This document shows positions 7,163-14,970 of a DNA stretch of 15,733 nt, piece after piece. Positions within the stretch are counted from its first letter, which is position 1. Every line of letters starts with the position of its first letter. The stretch is from JAZNBI01 sp045586995 (GTDB lineage: Bacteria; Bacillota; Clostridia; Oscillospirales; CAG-272), in the NCBI GenBank assembly GCA_045586995.1, contig JAZNBI010000020.1:1-15733 (forward strand), written 5' to 3'. Below the pieces are notes generated by a model. It had not been told where the DNA came from, did no database searches, and saw only the letters and a program-made list of their open reading frames with translations. Made by a program: the position numbers and the translations under genes.

Positions 7163-7189
7163 TGCCCACGATGAATTTCATCGTGGGTA
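7163..7189 (+). terminator. Hairpin after spoIVA, probable weak terminator
   Basis: A 10-bp stem CCCACGATGA/TCATCGTGGG (7165-7174 with 7178-7187) with a 3-base loop, extendable by two pairs. It begins 19 bases after the spoIVA stop. Only mixed AT bases follow, no clean T run, so it may act as a terminator or just as a 3'-end stabilising stem. Confidence 0.5.
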
Positions 7190-7242
7190 ATATACTATTG
7201 TGAAAAATACATAAAAAATAAATTAAAAATTAGGCAAAATAC

Positions 7243-7271
7243 TTGACATTAAAGGATAAAAGTGATATCAT
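7243..7271 (+). promoter_or_regulatory. Sigma-A promoter of the antiporter gene
   Basis: TTGACA (7243-7248), a 17-bp spacer and TATCAT (7266-7271), with GTG one base before the -10. Predicted start of transcription is near 7278, about 22 bases before the ATG at 7300. The TTG that would extend the reading frame upstream is this -35 box, so that longer start is not used. Confidence 0.8.
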
Positions 7272-7299
7272 TAATTGGTTTGAAAAGGATGTGATTTTA

Positions 7300-8583
7300 A
7301 TGGAAACTTTATTGAGCATCTCGATTGCTTTGACAGCCGGACTTTTGCTTTCGAGAATAGTAAAAAAAATAGGATTGCCTGCGGTTACCGGATATCTTAT
7401 AGCCGGCATTTTAATAGGGCCGTACGGTTTAGGCCTTCTCGGAATAAAGGGACTCGGCTTTACCTCAATTCAAGATGTTACCGACCTTAAGCTTGTATCT
7501 GAGGTCGCGCTTGGATTTATTGCGTTTGCCATTGGTAATGAATTCAGACTTTCTCAATTAAAAAGCACGGGAAAGCAAGCAACGGTGATTTCTTTTGCGC
7601 AAGCATTCGCGGCAACGCTTTTTGTAGACCTTGCGCTTTTTGGATTGCATTTGCTGCTTGGAGAAGAAAAGCTTCCGCTTTCGGTCGTGCTTGTTCTCGG
7701 AGCGATAGCCACCGCAACGGCTCCGGCGGCAACATTGATGGTTGTTCGTCAGTACAAAGCCAAAGGAAAGCTTACAGACCTTTTGTTGCCTATTGTTGCA
7801 CTTGACGATGCTATCGGCTTGGTTGTGTTCGCTATTTCCTTTGGAATTTCCAAAGCGCTTATAAGCGGAAAAGTCGAGTTGACTTCAATTATTTTAGAAC
7901 CTTTACTCGAAGTCATTCTTTCTCTTCTTTTGGGAAGTGTAATGGGCATCCTCTTTACGTGGATAGAAAACTTCTTCAAGTCCAACAGTAAGCGCTTGTG
8001 TCTTTCTATTACCTTCGTGCTTATGACAGTGTCGATTTCAATGCTTAAGTTTGATATCGGCGGTATACATATCGGTTTTTCGTCTTTGCTTGTTTGTATG
8101 ATGCTTGGAACTATGTTCTGCAATCTTTGCGACAGCTCAAGCGAACTTATGGAAAAGACAGACAAATGGACTATGCCGATTTTTGTGTTGTTCTTTGTGT
8201 TGAGCGGCGCTGAGCTTGAGTTTAGTGTGTTTGCAAATATCGCCGTTATCGGAATCGGCGTGGTTTATATAATTTTTCGTTCACTCGGAAAATATTACGG
8301 CTCATATGCCAGCGCATTGATTATGAAATGCGATTCAAAAGTCACGAAAAATCTCGGAATAACTCTGTTGCCTCAGGCGGGGGTTGCTTTGGGAATGTCA
8401 ATGACGGCTCGCGGGCTTGGAACCACGGAAGGCGCTATGATCAGAAATATTGCGCTTTTTGCGGTTCTTATCTATGAAATGGTCGGTCCTCTGCTCACAA
8501 AAATCGCGCTTACAAAGGCGGGAGATATTGTTCCGAGAGCCGAAATTCAAAAAAGCACCGACGACGAAGACGACGATGAATAA
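7300..8583 (+). CDS. Cation:proton antiporter, CPA2 family
   Basis: Integral membrane exchanger of 427 residues, almost entirely hydrophobic segments (about 11-13 helices). The N-terminal half shows the CPA2 pattern: LPAVTGYLIAGILIGPYGLG (25-44), an FIAFAIGNEF stretch (73-82), the unwound-helix region TATAPAATLMVVR (138-150), and the ion-binding Asp pair Asp169-Asp170 in VALDDAIGLVVF. A DD pair in this position is typical of electrogenic CPA2 exchangers. There is no C-terminal TrkA-N/RCK nucleotide-binding domain as in Kef systems; instead the protein ends in a short acidic tail (DDEDDDE). It probably exchanges Na+ or K+ for H+, but the ion cannot be read from the sequence. The ATG at 7300 follows AAGGAT by about 9 bases. 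It is a single-gene unit from its own promoter; no clear terminator follows. Confidence 0.88.
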   Translation: METLLSISIALTAGLLLSRIVKKIGLPAVTGYLIAGILIGPYGLGLLGIKGLGFTSIQDVTDLKLVSEVALGFIAFAIGNEFRLSQLKSTGKQATVISFAQAFAATLFVDLALFGLHLLLGEEKLPLSVVLVLGAIATATAPAATLMVVRQYKAKGKLTDLLLPIVALDDAIGLVVFAISFGISKALISGKVELTSIILEPLLEVILSLLLGSVMGILFTWIENFFKSNSKRLCLSITFVLMTVSISMLKFDIGGIHIGFSSLLVCMMLGTMFCNLCDSSSELMEKTDKWTMPIFVLFFVLSGAELEFSVFANIAVIGIGVVYIIFRSLGKYYGSYASALIMKCDSKVTKNLGITLLPQAGVALGMSMTARGLGTTEGAMIRNIALFAVLIYEMVGPLLTKIALTKAGDIVPRAEIQKSTDDEDDDE

Positions 8584-8622
8584 AATATAATCATAATATA
8601 ATAAAAAGTTACAAAATTTGTA

Positions 8623-8651
8623 TTGATAAAATTTTCCTTTTGTGGTATATT
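8623..8651 (+). promoter_or_regulatory. Sigma-A promoter of the pgk-tpiA operon
   Basis: TTGATA (8623-8628), a 17-bp spacer and TATATT (8646-8651), with TGTG one base before the -10. Transcription should start near 8658, about 30 bases ahead of the pgk ATG. Confidence 0.75.
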
Positions 8652-8686
8652 ATTTAAGTAAAGAATTAAGAAAGGTGGAAAATACC

Positions 8687-9886
8687 ATGACTTACAACAA
8701 AAAAAGCATTGAGGATATTAATGTTTCCGGCAAAAAAGTTCTTGTTCGCTGCGATTTTAATGTCCCGCTTAAAGACGGCGTTATTACAAGCGATAAGAGA
8801 ATAGTTGCCGCCATTCCCACAATAAAGTATCTTCTTGCTAACGGAGCGAAGGTTATTCTTTGCTCACATCTCGGCAAGCCGAAGGGAGAAGTTAATGCGA
8901 AGTATTCGCTTTCACCTGTAGCTGCACGTCTTTCCGAATTGCTCGGAATCAATGTTACCCTTGCAAAAGATACCATTGGTGAAGATGCAAAGGCAAAAGC
9001 TGCCGCACTCAAGAGCGGAGAGGTTCTCCTTCTTGAAAACACACGCTTTGATAAACGCGAAGAAGCAAATGACGCAACTTTTGCAAAGGAACTCGCTTCT
9101 CTTGCGGAGATCTTTGTAAGCGATGCTTTTGGAACAACGCACAGAGCCCATGCATCAACCGCAGGAGTTGCTGACTATTTGCCTGCAGTTTGCGGATATC
9201 TTATTCAGAAAGAAATCGGAATTATGGGCAAAGCACTTGCAGATCCCGCGCGTCCGTTCGTAGCAATTCTCGGCGGAGCAAAGGTTTCGGACAAGCTTAA
9301 TGTTATTAACAACCTTCTTACTAAGGTTGATACACTTATAATCGGCGGAGGTATGGCATATACATTCCTTGCCGCTAAGGGATACGGAATCGGAAAGTCG
9401 CTTTTCGATGAAACAAAAATTGAATATTGTAAGGATATGATGGCAAAAGCAGAGAAGAACGGCGTTAAATTGCTTCTTCCCGTTGATACCGTTGTAGCAG
9501 GAGCTTTCCCGGATCCAATAGATGCTTCAATTGATGTAGAAATTGTCGATGCCGACAAGATTCCCGCAGAAAAAATGGGACTTGACATTGGAACAAAGAC
9601 TCGCGTTCTTTTTGCAGACGCTGCAAAGAATGCAAAAACAGTTGTTTGGAACGGTCCGATGGGCGTTTTTGAAAATCCCACACTTGCTGAAGGTACAATT
9701 GCTGTTGCTAAGGCACTTGCAGAAAGCGACGCGGTTACTATCGTAGGTGGCGGAGATTCCGCAGCGGCTTGCGAGCAGCTCGGATTTGCTGATAAGATCA
9801 CACATATTTCGACAGGTGGCGGAGCATCTCTTGAATTCCTCGAAGGACTTGAGCTTCCCGGAATCGCTTGCTTGCAGGACAAATAA
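8687..9886 (+). CDS. pgk: Phosphoglycerate kinase
   Basis: Glycolytic enzyme moving a phosphate from 1,3-bisphosphoglycerate to ADP, giving ATP and 3-phosphoglycerate. At 399 residues it has the normal monomer length. Recognisable motifs are RCDFNVPL (substrate binding, residues 21-28), SHLGKPKG, RFDKREE, the THRAHAST stretch, GGAKVSDKL, GGGMAYTF, NGPMGVFE and the nucleotide-binding IVGGGDSAAA followed by HISTGGGASLEFLEG. The ATG at 8687 has AAAGGTGG about 8 bases upstream. Upstream in-frame codons overlap the promoter region, so a longer start is unlikely. tpiA begins 24 bases after the stop, forming an operon. Confidence 0.98.
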   Translation: MTYNKKSIEDINVSGKKVLVRCDFNVPLKDGVITSDKRIVAAIPTIKYLLANGAKVILCSHLGKPKGEVNAKYSLSPVAARLSELLGINVTLAKDTIGEDAKAKAAALKSGEVLLLENTRFDKREEANDATFAKELASLAEIFVSDAFGTTHRAHASTAGVADYLPAVCGYLIQKEIGIMGKALADPARPFVAILGGAKVSDKLNVINNLLTKVDTLIIGGGMAYTFLAAKGYGIGKSLFDETKIEYCKDMMAKAEKNGVKLLLPVDTVVAGAFPDPIDASIDVEIVDADKIPAEKMGLDIGTKTRVLFADAAKNAKTVVWNGPMGVFENPTLAEGTIAVAKALAESDAVTIVGGGDSAAACEQLGFADKITHISTGGGASLEFLEGLELPGIACLQDK

Positions 9887-9910
9887 TTAAAAGGGAATAA
9901 GGACTTAAAA

Positions 9911-10678
9911 ATGAATAAAGCAACAAGAAAGACAGTTATCGCGGGTAACTGGAAAATGAACTTCACTCCCGCAGAAGCTACACAGTTTATAAATGCAATT
10001 AAGCCGATGGTAGCAGGAAAAGACGGATGCGACATTATATTCTGCGCTCCTTATGTTACAATTTCCGCAGCTATGGAGGCAGCAAAGGGTTCTTCGATTA
10101 AGATCGGAGCAGAGAACGTTCACTTTGCTGAAAAAGGCGCATATACCGGAGAGGTTTCCGCAAATATGCTTAAAGAAATCGGCGTTGAATATGTTATTGT
10201 TGGTCACAGCGAACGCCGCCAGTATTTCGGCGAAACCGACGAAACGGTTAACCTTCGCGCTAAAGCTGCTTTGGCTGCAGGCATGAATGTTATCATCTGT
10301 CTTGGCGAAGTTAAAGAGCAACGTCTTGCAGGCATTACAAACGAAATCGTTGGAATGCAAACAAAGCTTGACCTTGCAGGAATCAGCGCAGAAGACCTCA
10401 AACGCGTTATTATCGCTTATGAGCCGGTTTGGGCAATCGGAACAGGACTTACTGCTACACCTGAACAAGCAGATGAAACCTGCGGAGAAATCAGAAAGGT
10501 TGTTGCCTCGCTTTACGGTAATGAAGCTGCTGAAGCTATTACAATTCAGTATGGCGGTTCTATGAACGATAAAAATGCGGCTGAATTGCTTTCTAAGGTC
10601 AATGTTGACGGTGGACTTATAGGAGGAGCATCACTTGTTCCCGAAAAGTTTACAGCAATTGTTGACGCGGCAAATTAA
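9911..10678 (+). CDS. tpiA: Triosephosphate isomerase
   Basis: Interconverts dihydroxyacetone phosphate and glyceraldehyde 3-phosphate in glycolysis and gluconeogenesis. The 255-residue length is normal. The catalytic residues lie in intact motifs: the substrate-binding Lys15 in AGNWKMN, the catalytic His in VGHSERR, and the catalytic Glu in AYEPVWAIGTG, whose tail starts the mobile lid loop. The phosphate-binding YGGSM and GGASL loops are present near the C-terminus. The TAAGGA ribosome binding site is about 7 bases before the ATG. It is the second and apparently last gene of the operon. Confidence 0.98.
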   Translation: MNKATRKTVIAGNWKMNFTPAEATQFINAIKPMVAGKDGCDIIFCAPYVTISAAMEAAKGSSIKIGAENVHFAEKGAYTGEVSANMLKEIGVEYVIVGHSERRQYFGETDETVNLRAKAALAAGMNVIICLGEVKEQRLAGITNEIVGMQTKLDLAGISAEDLKRVIIAYEPVWAIGTGLTATPEQADETCGEIRKVVASLYGNEAAEAITIQYGGSMNDKNAAELLSKVNVDGGLIGGASLVPEKFTAIVDAAN

Positions 10679-10686
10679 AAATTTAA

Positions 10687-10734
10687 TTACAAAAATAATT
10701 GCGGCAGATTTTTCTGCCGCAATTATTTTTGTAA
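10687..10734 (+). terminator. Strong intrinsic terminator of pgk-tpiA
   Basis: A perfect 22-bp stem (10687-10708 with 10713-10734) around a TTTT loop, with the GC-rich core GCGGCAGA/TCTGCCGC followed by AATTATTTTT. It begins 8 bases after the tpiA stop. The A-rich left arm means it could also stop leftward transcripts running past pgsA. Confidence 0.9.
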
Positions 10735-10769
10735 AACGAAAATTTCATATACTGTGTCGCTGCAATAGA

Positions 10770-10795
10770 GAAGGCACGCCGATGGGCGTGCCTTC
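10770..10795 (-). terminator. GC-rich hairpin downstream of pgsA, possible 3'-end structure
   Basis: An 11-bp perfect stem GAAGGCACGCC/GGCGTGCCTTC with a GATG loop, 41 bases beyond the pgsA stop on the minus strand. Neither side has a T run, so it is not a standard intrinsic terminator. It may protect the 3' end of the rimO-pgsA mRNA or work with the palindrome at 10687-10734. Confidence 0.45.
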
Positions 10796-10836
10796 AATCA
10801 GAAACGGTATAATATTTCGATGTTATGCCATTTTTT

Positions 10837-11430
10837 CTATTTTTGCGGATCTATAAATTTCCAATAGGATTTAATATAATTTATTCCCGACCACACGGTA
10901 AATACAGTAGCGGTAACGATTGAAATATAGGTCAACGGAAGAATATCATGCAGTATAAAATCCGCAGGGTAGAGCAACGGCTCTATAAGAATAGCACAGA
11001 TACAAACGATTTGAGATACGGTCTTTATTTTTCCGAGAATGTTTGCCGCAATAACAACGCCTCCCGTGGTAGATGCAATTAATCTTATTGAGCTTATTGC
11101 AAGCTCGCGGAAAATTACTATAGTAAGGAACCAAATAAACACCGAGCGAATGTTTTCGTATCTGTATAGTATGGCGATAGATGCGCCTATTACCATAAAT
11201 TTATCTGCCAAAGGGTCTATAAACTTTCCAAAGTCAGTAATGAGATTGTATTTTCTGGCGATTTTTCCGTCAAGCATATCGGTAAGTGCCGTGACAATGA
11301 ATATAAAGGCGCCAACAATGCTCGCTATATTAAAAGGAATAATACTGTTTGGAAGCATAAGTATTATCATAAAAATAGGTATCAGCACAATTCTTGCAAT
11401 AGAAAGTTTATTTGGAATGTTCATTTTCAT
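10837..11430 (-). CDS. pgsA: CDP-diacylglycerol-glycerol-3-phosphate 3-phosphatidyltransferase (PgsA)
   Basis: Membrane enzyme making phosphatidylglycerol phosphate, the precursor of phosphatidylglycerol and cardiolipin. The predicted protein has 197 residues. It carries the full CDP-alcohol phosphatidyltransferase signature, with Asp51, Asp54-Gly55, Ala58-Arg59, Gly68, Asp72 and Asp76 (DMLDGKIAR, then GKFIDPLAD), and several membrane helices. NIPNKLSIARI at the N-terminus is typical of PgsA. Three in-frame ATGs are close together (11448, 11430, 11424). The middle one is preferred because ATGAGG lies about 12 bases upstream and nothing useful lies before the first; this choice is not firm. 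It follows rimO by about 44 bases in the order common in Firmicutes and likely shares its promoter. Confidence 0.94.
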   Translation of the reverse strand: MKMNIPNKLSIARIVLIPIFMIILMLPNSIIPFNIASIVGAFIFIVTALTDMLDGKIARKYNLITDFGKFIDPLADKFMVIGASIAILYRYENIRSVFIWFLTIVIFRELAISSIRLIASTTGGVVIAANILGKIKTVSQIVCICAILIEPLLYPADFILHDILPLTYISIVTATVFTVWSGINYIKSYWKFIDPQK

Positions 11431-11474
11431 TTTTAAACCAAACCTCATTTCAGTTTAATATTAATCAAATAGGT

Positions 11475-12806
11475 TTATTTTTTAGAAAGAACTGCAGTTC
11501 CGACGAGGTCGTAGTCGAGAACTTCATCTATATGTACATTTACAAAGCTACCGGGCGCGATACGCTTTTTGGCGCTGAAATAAATTTTACCGTCGATTTC
11601 AGGTGCATCGGCATAGCTTCTGCCAAAATGCATTTCGCTCACACTGTCGAAATCCTCGCAAAGCACAAGTATATTTTTGCCGACCGATTTAATATTGTTG
11701 TCCGTATTGACGCCAAGCTGTTCTGCCATCAAAATATCGAGTCGGTTTTGTTTTGTTTGTTCGTCGATTTGGTCAGGGAAATCATACGCTGGAGTATCCT
11801 CCTCGCGAGAAAATTTGAAAGCTCCCATTCTTTCGAATTTTGTTTCTTTTACAAATTCGCAAAGCATATTGAAGTCCTCCTCGGTTTCTCCGGGGAAGCC
11901 AACAATAAATGTTGTGCGAAGAATGATATTCGGAATTTCTTTGCGAAGCTTTGATATGGTATTTTTAATAAGTGCGCTATCTCCGCGGCGGTTCATTCTT
12001 TTTAAAACCGTATCTGAAATGTGTTGAAGCGGAATATCAATGTATTTAACGATTCTATCGTTATTTTTAATTTCAGCAATAAGCTCATCGGTGATCTTAT
12101 CGGGGTAGCAGTACAACAAACGAATCCACGGAATATTTGTTGCATCGGTAATCGCGCGGAGCAATTTGGCAAGAGAGTATTCGCCGTATATATCTTGACC
12201 GTATCTTGTGGTATCCTGAGCAATAACATTAAGCTCTTTAACGCCAAGTGCGTCAAGCTGTTTCGCTTCGGCGACTATATCCTCGATAGTGCGGCTTCTG
12301 AAGCGTCCTCTGATATTTGGAATTGCGCAGTAAGTGCATCTGTTGTCGCAGCCCTCTGAAATTTTTATATATGAATAAAATTCTGGCGTTGTAAGAACTC
12401 TGTCGCCGCCAAGAGCCACGGTATCTTTAGAATCGTAAGATGAATATCTTTTTCCTTCACAAACTGCCCTAACCGCGCTGACAATATTGTGTATACTGCC
12501 CACGCCGAGAATGGCGTCAACCTCGGGGAGCTCTTCAAAAATTCTATCTCTGTACCGTTCGGAGAGGCATCCGGTAACGATAATATATTTAAGATTGTGG
12601 TGCTCTTTTAAATACGCTATATCGAGAATATTATCAATAGATTCTTTTTTTGCGCTTTCGATAAAAGCGCAGGTATTGACAATGACGATATCTGCTTCGG
12701 TTTCTTCGGGTGTTATCTCATACCCGGCCTCAATAAGCTCATGAAGCATAATTTCAGTATCAAGCTGATTTTTAGGACACCCCAAAGAAACAAATCCGAT
12801 TTTCAT
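11475..12806 (-). CDS. rimO: Ribosomal protein S12 methylthiotransferase RimO
   Basis: Radical-SAM enzyme that adds a methylthio group to an aspartate of ribosomal protein S12. The length, 443 residues, is normal. The N-terminal MTTase domain begins KIGFVSLGCPKNQLDTE and holds the auxiliary-cluster cysteines Cys10, Cys46 and Cys80. The radical-SAM CxxxCxxC cluster is Cys153/157/160 (EGCDNRCTYCAIP). A C-terminal TRAM domain follows (about 378-443). SLGCPKNQ..TE separates RimO from the tRNA enzyme MiaB. The ATG at 12804-12806 is preceded by GGAG at 7 bases. A TTG 26 codons upstream is really the -35 box of the promoter. Confidence 0.96.
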   Translation of the reverse strand: MKIGFVSLGCPKNQLDTEIMLHELIEAGYEITPEETEADIVIVNTCAFIESAKKESIDNILDIAYLKEHHNLKYIIVTGCLSERYRDRIFEELPEVDAILGVGSIHNIVSAVRAVCEGKRYSSYDSKDTVALGGDRVLTTPEFYSYIKISEGCDNRCTYCAIPNIRGRFRSRTIEDIVAEAKQLDALGVKELNVIAQDTTRYGQDIYGEYSLAKLLRAITDATNIPWIRLLYCYPDKITDELIAEIKNNDRIVKYIDIPLQHISDTVLKRMNRRGDSALIKNTISKLRKEIPNIILRTTFIVGFPGETEEDFNMLCEFVKETKFERMGAFKFSREEDTPAYDFPDQIDEQTKQNRLDILMAEQLGVNTDNNIKSVGKNILVLCEDFDSVSEMHFGRSYADAPEIDGKIYFSAKKRIAPGSFVNVHIDEVLDYDLVGTAVLSKK

Positions 12807-12855
12807 AAATAACTCCGATAAAAATATTGATATAATAAAAATTATATACGCTAAA

Positions 12856-12884
12856 ATGATATCACAAATGATGATAAATGTCAA
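12856..12884 (-). promoter_or_regulatory. Sigma-A promoter of rimO-pgsA
   Basis: On the minus strand TTGACA (12879-12884), a 17-bp spacer and TATCAT (12856-12861), with TGTG one base before the -10. Transcription should start near 12849, about 43 bases before the rimO ATG. It lies directly downstream of the lipoprotein-gene terminator. Confidence 0.82.
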
Positions 12885-12907
12885 GTATTGAGCATTATTT
12901 GTATAAT

Positions 12908-12940
12908 AAAAAATCGGCTGTCGTACTTGTACGACAGCCG
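12908..12940 (-). terminator. Intrinsic terminator of the lipoprotein gene
   Basis: Read on the minus strand, CGGCTGTCGTAC/GTACGACAGCCG (12940-12929 with 12926-12915) forms an 11-12 bp stem with a minimal loop, followed by six T residues (12913-12908). It starts 14 bases after the lipoprotein stop codon. Confidence 0.9.
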
Positions 12941-12953
12941 GGAAATTTTTAAA

Positions 12954-13268
12954 TTATTTAACCTTTGTATAGGTTACTCCTGCGATTTTAATATAGTCGC
13001 TACCTTTTTCGAATGACAAACCGGTTTCAGAGTCATCGAAATAAATATATCCGTCTTTTACGGAGTAGGTGCCCGTAGAAGGCGTTGACGAAATGGCGGA
13101 AGAAACAGTCTTTGTATAGTTCTTTCCGGAAAATTCGTAAGTGGTCTTAACAGTCAATACTTCTGCGGATTCATATTTTCCCGAAATGGATGAACAAGCA
13201 CTTACAATTGTTGCTACCATAATGATAACAAGGGTGAGGGTTAATAATCTGATGAGTGATTTTTTCAT
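12954..13268 (-). CDS. Small secreted lipoprotein of unknown function
   Basis: A 104-residue protein with a typical lipoprotein signal peptide: MKK.LIR, a hydrophobic core and the lipobox VSAC with Cys25 as the lipidated residue. The mature part of about 80 residues is Ser/Thr/Tyr/Gly-rich and looks beta-stranded, with GKYESAEVL, TYEFSGKNY, TGTYSVKDGYIYFDD and GVTYTKVK. This resembles small lipocalin-like or DUF-type lipoproteins common in Clostridia; no function is assigned. GGAGG is 7 bases before the ATG. It has a perfect-consensus promoter and its own terminator, so it should be a separate, well-expressed unit, although the lnt transcript may also run into it. Confidence 0.85.
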   Translation of the reverse strand: MKKSLIRLLTLTLVIIMVATIVSACSSISGKYESAEVLTVKTTYEFSGKNYTKTVSSAISSTPSTGTYSVKDGYIYFDDSETGLSFEKGSDYIKIAGVTYTKVK

Positions 13269-13332
13269 AGTAGAACCTCCGTAATAAAATTTTTCTTTGA
13301 TGTGAAAATAACTCACTCTTTCGAGCATCACA

Positions 13333-13361
13333 ATTATACCACAAAGAAGCGGCAATGTCAA
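13333..13361 (-). promoter_or_regulatory. Perfect-consensus sigma-A promoter of the lipoprotein gene
   Basis: On the minus strand TTGACA (13356-13361), exactly 17 bp, then TATAAT (13333-13338), with TGTG one base before the -10. Transcription should start near 13326, giving a leader of about 58 bases. The -35 starts 3 bases after the lnt stop codon (13365-13367). Confidence 0.92.
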
Positions 13362-13364
13362 TAA

Positions 13365-14936
13365 TCACTTGATTTTTTTGAAACGAAAAATTCGACATTC
13401 CGACACTTGACACATAAAAATATACAAAAGGCATAAAAGCAAAAACATATTACCGATACGATCATATAACGTTCTTTGTGAAATCATATATACCTCATCT
13501 ACTATATATGCGTCTACAAGCGGAGCCGTTTCTTTTTGAGAAGTTCCAAATGGGGAAATTATTGACGATATTCCGGAATTACCCGCGCGGAGTATATACC
13601 TTCCGGTTTCTATTGCTCGGAATTTAGCGTGAGCATTGTGCATATAGCACGCAGGAGAGTCATAAAACCAAATATCATTGGTTGGTAAGACGAACATTTC
13701 GGCACCCGCCGCTACGCTGTCGCGTGCAAGAGCTTCATAAATCGAATCAAAGCAGATAAGAAATCCTATATTTCCGTACTCGGAGCTTTCAATGTTAGGC
13801 GAATCACCCGCAAGGAGCATATCATCGAAAAGATTTATATCACGCAAGTCGGGTACTATCTTTGTTAAAATGCTTTGGAAGGGTATATATTCGCCGAAGG
13901 GAACAAGCTTTATTTTGGAATATATATTTTCGCTTATCGAACCGTCGGGTAAAAATGTCACAACCGAATTATAAGTATTTCCATTCTCATCTTCGGTAAA
14001 GGTTCCCACCATAAGAACAACGGAAGAATTTCGAGCAAGAACCTGCAATTGTTTTGTTCGGAATTCCGATTCAAGCAGGACATAGGGGATTGCTGTTTCA
14101 GGCCAAACGATTATTTTCGCGCCTTCCTCGGCAGCTTTTTGCGTATAGTCAATATAGATGTCAAAAATATAACCGAAATATGCGCTGTCCCATTTTTGAT
14201 GAGTGGGAATGTTTCCTTGAATGGCGGCAACGCTGACGGGAGTTGTATTATCAAATTTGACAGTGTTCATTCTCACAAATCCGAATGTTGTATTCAGAAG
14301 AAAAATACCCGATGTTACAAACGAAAGAATTCGACGTTTTTCCGTATGCGTTAATATATATGCTAAAGAAAAATTTACGAATACGATTATAAATGTGATA
14401 AAATACGAACCAAAGAGAGCCGAGCTTTGTATAAGCACGGGCGTAGCTATCTGGCTGAGAGATAATTTCCCGAAGGGTATCCCGAGAGTGACAAGAGATT
14501 CAGACCACTCGAGCAAGCTCCAAAGCGATGCCGCTATTGTCGAACTGCAAACAGGATGCATTTTGGCGAGCAAGGTGCGATTTAAAGCGGCAAAGAGCGG
14601 AAAAATAAGTGCCGAAAAGAATGCTTTTAACGAAGAAAATAAAATCCAACCGCCATATACAATGAATGCGGCGGTTTTATTGTCTATTTCGGTAAAAGAT
14701 AAAGGATACAGGCGCCCAAGCCATATAAAAATTAAAAGATAAAAGAATTCAAAGAAGCAAAAGCCGTAGAGATAGCATTTTCCGAGCTTTGATTTTTCGC
14801 TACTCGCCGAAAGTAAAACAACTGCGGCGGGTATAAGAGAAACCCATTCAATAAATCCTATTTCAGAATATAGAATGGCAGCGGAGGAGAGAATTCCGCT
14901 TAAAAAAAGGAAAAGAATTTTTTGAACGCTTTTCAT
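13365..14936 (-). CDS. lnt: Apolipoprotein N-acyltransferase (Lnt)
   Basis: Predicted to add the third acyl chain to the N-terminal Cys of lipoproteins at the outer face of the membrane. The 523 residues hold a hydrophobic N-terminal region with about 6-7 helices (1-220), a nitrilase-type domain (about 233-485) and one C-terminal helix (about 493-510). The catalytic triad is visible: Glu280 (WPETAIP), Lys341 (SKIKLVPFGEY) and Cys395 (LICFDSIYEA). The usual ICYE is ICFD here. PTNDIWF and the closing sequence also match the family. The ATG follows AAGGAG by 12 bases, a slightly long gap. It sits 34 bases after the pseudouridine synthase gene and ahead of a lipoprotein gene. Lnt is classically a Gram-negative and actinobacterial enzyme, but homologues occur in many Clostridia; activity here is unproven. 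Confidence 0.9.
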   Translation of the reverse strand: MKSVQKILFLFLSGILSSAAILYSEIGFIEWVSLIPAAVVLLSASSEKSKLGKCYLYGFCFFEFFYLLIFIWLGRLYPLSFTEIDNKTAAFIVYGGWILFSSLKAFFSALIFPLFAALNRTLLAKMHPVCSSTIAASLWSLLEWSESLVTLGIPFGKLSLSQIATPVLIQSSALFGSYFITFIIVFVNFSLAYILTHTEKRRILSFVTSGIFLLNTTFGFVRMNTVKFDNTTPVSVAAIQGNIPTHQKWDSAYFGYIFDIYIDYTQKAAEEGAKIIVWPETAIPYVLLESEFRTKQLQVLARNSSVVLMVGTFTEDENGNTYNSVVTFLPDGSISENIYSKIKLVPFGEYIPFQSILTKIVPDLRDINLFDDMLLAGDSPNIESSEYGNIGFLICFDSIYEALARDSVAAGAEMFVLPTNDIWFYDSPACYMHNAHAKFRAIETGRYILRAGNSGISSIISPFGTSQKETAPLVDAYIVDEVYMISQRTLYDRIGNMFLLLCLLYIFMCQVSECRIFRFKKIK

Positions 14937-14970
14937 AGGCGGTATCAGCTCCTTTTTTTGAATTTTACAA

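Noticed and set aside
9205..10035. A 276-codon open frame on the minus strand across the pgk-tpiA junction
   Set aside because: It is antisense to two clearly identified glycolytic genes, has a Ser/Ala/Pro-rich shadow composition and matches no family I recognise.
10635..10856. A 73-codon plus-strand frame across the tpiA end and the hairpins
   Set aside because: It overlaps the tpiA end, the terminator and the pgsA end, has no ribosome binding site and encodes the palindromes themselves.
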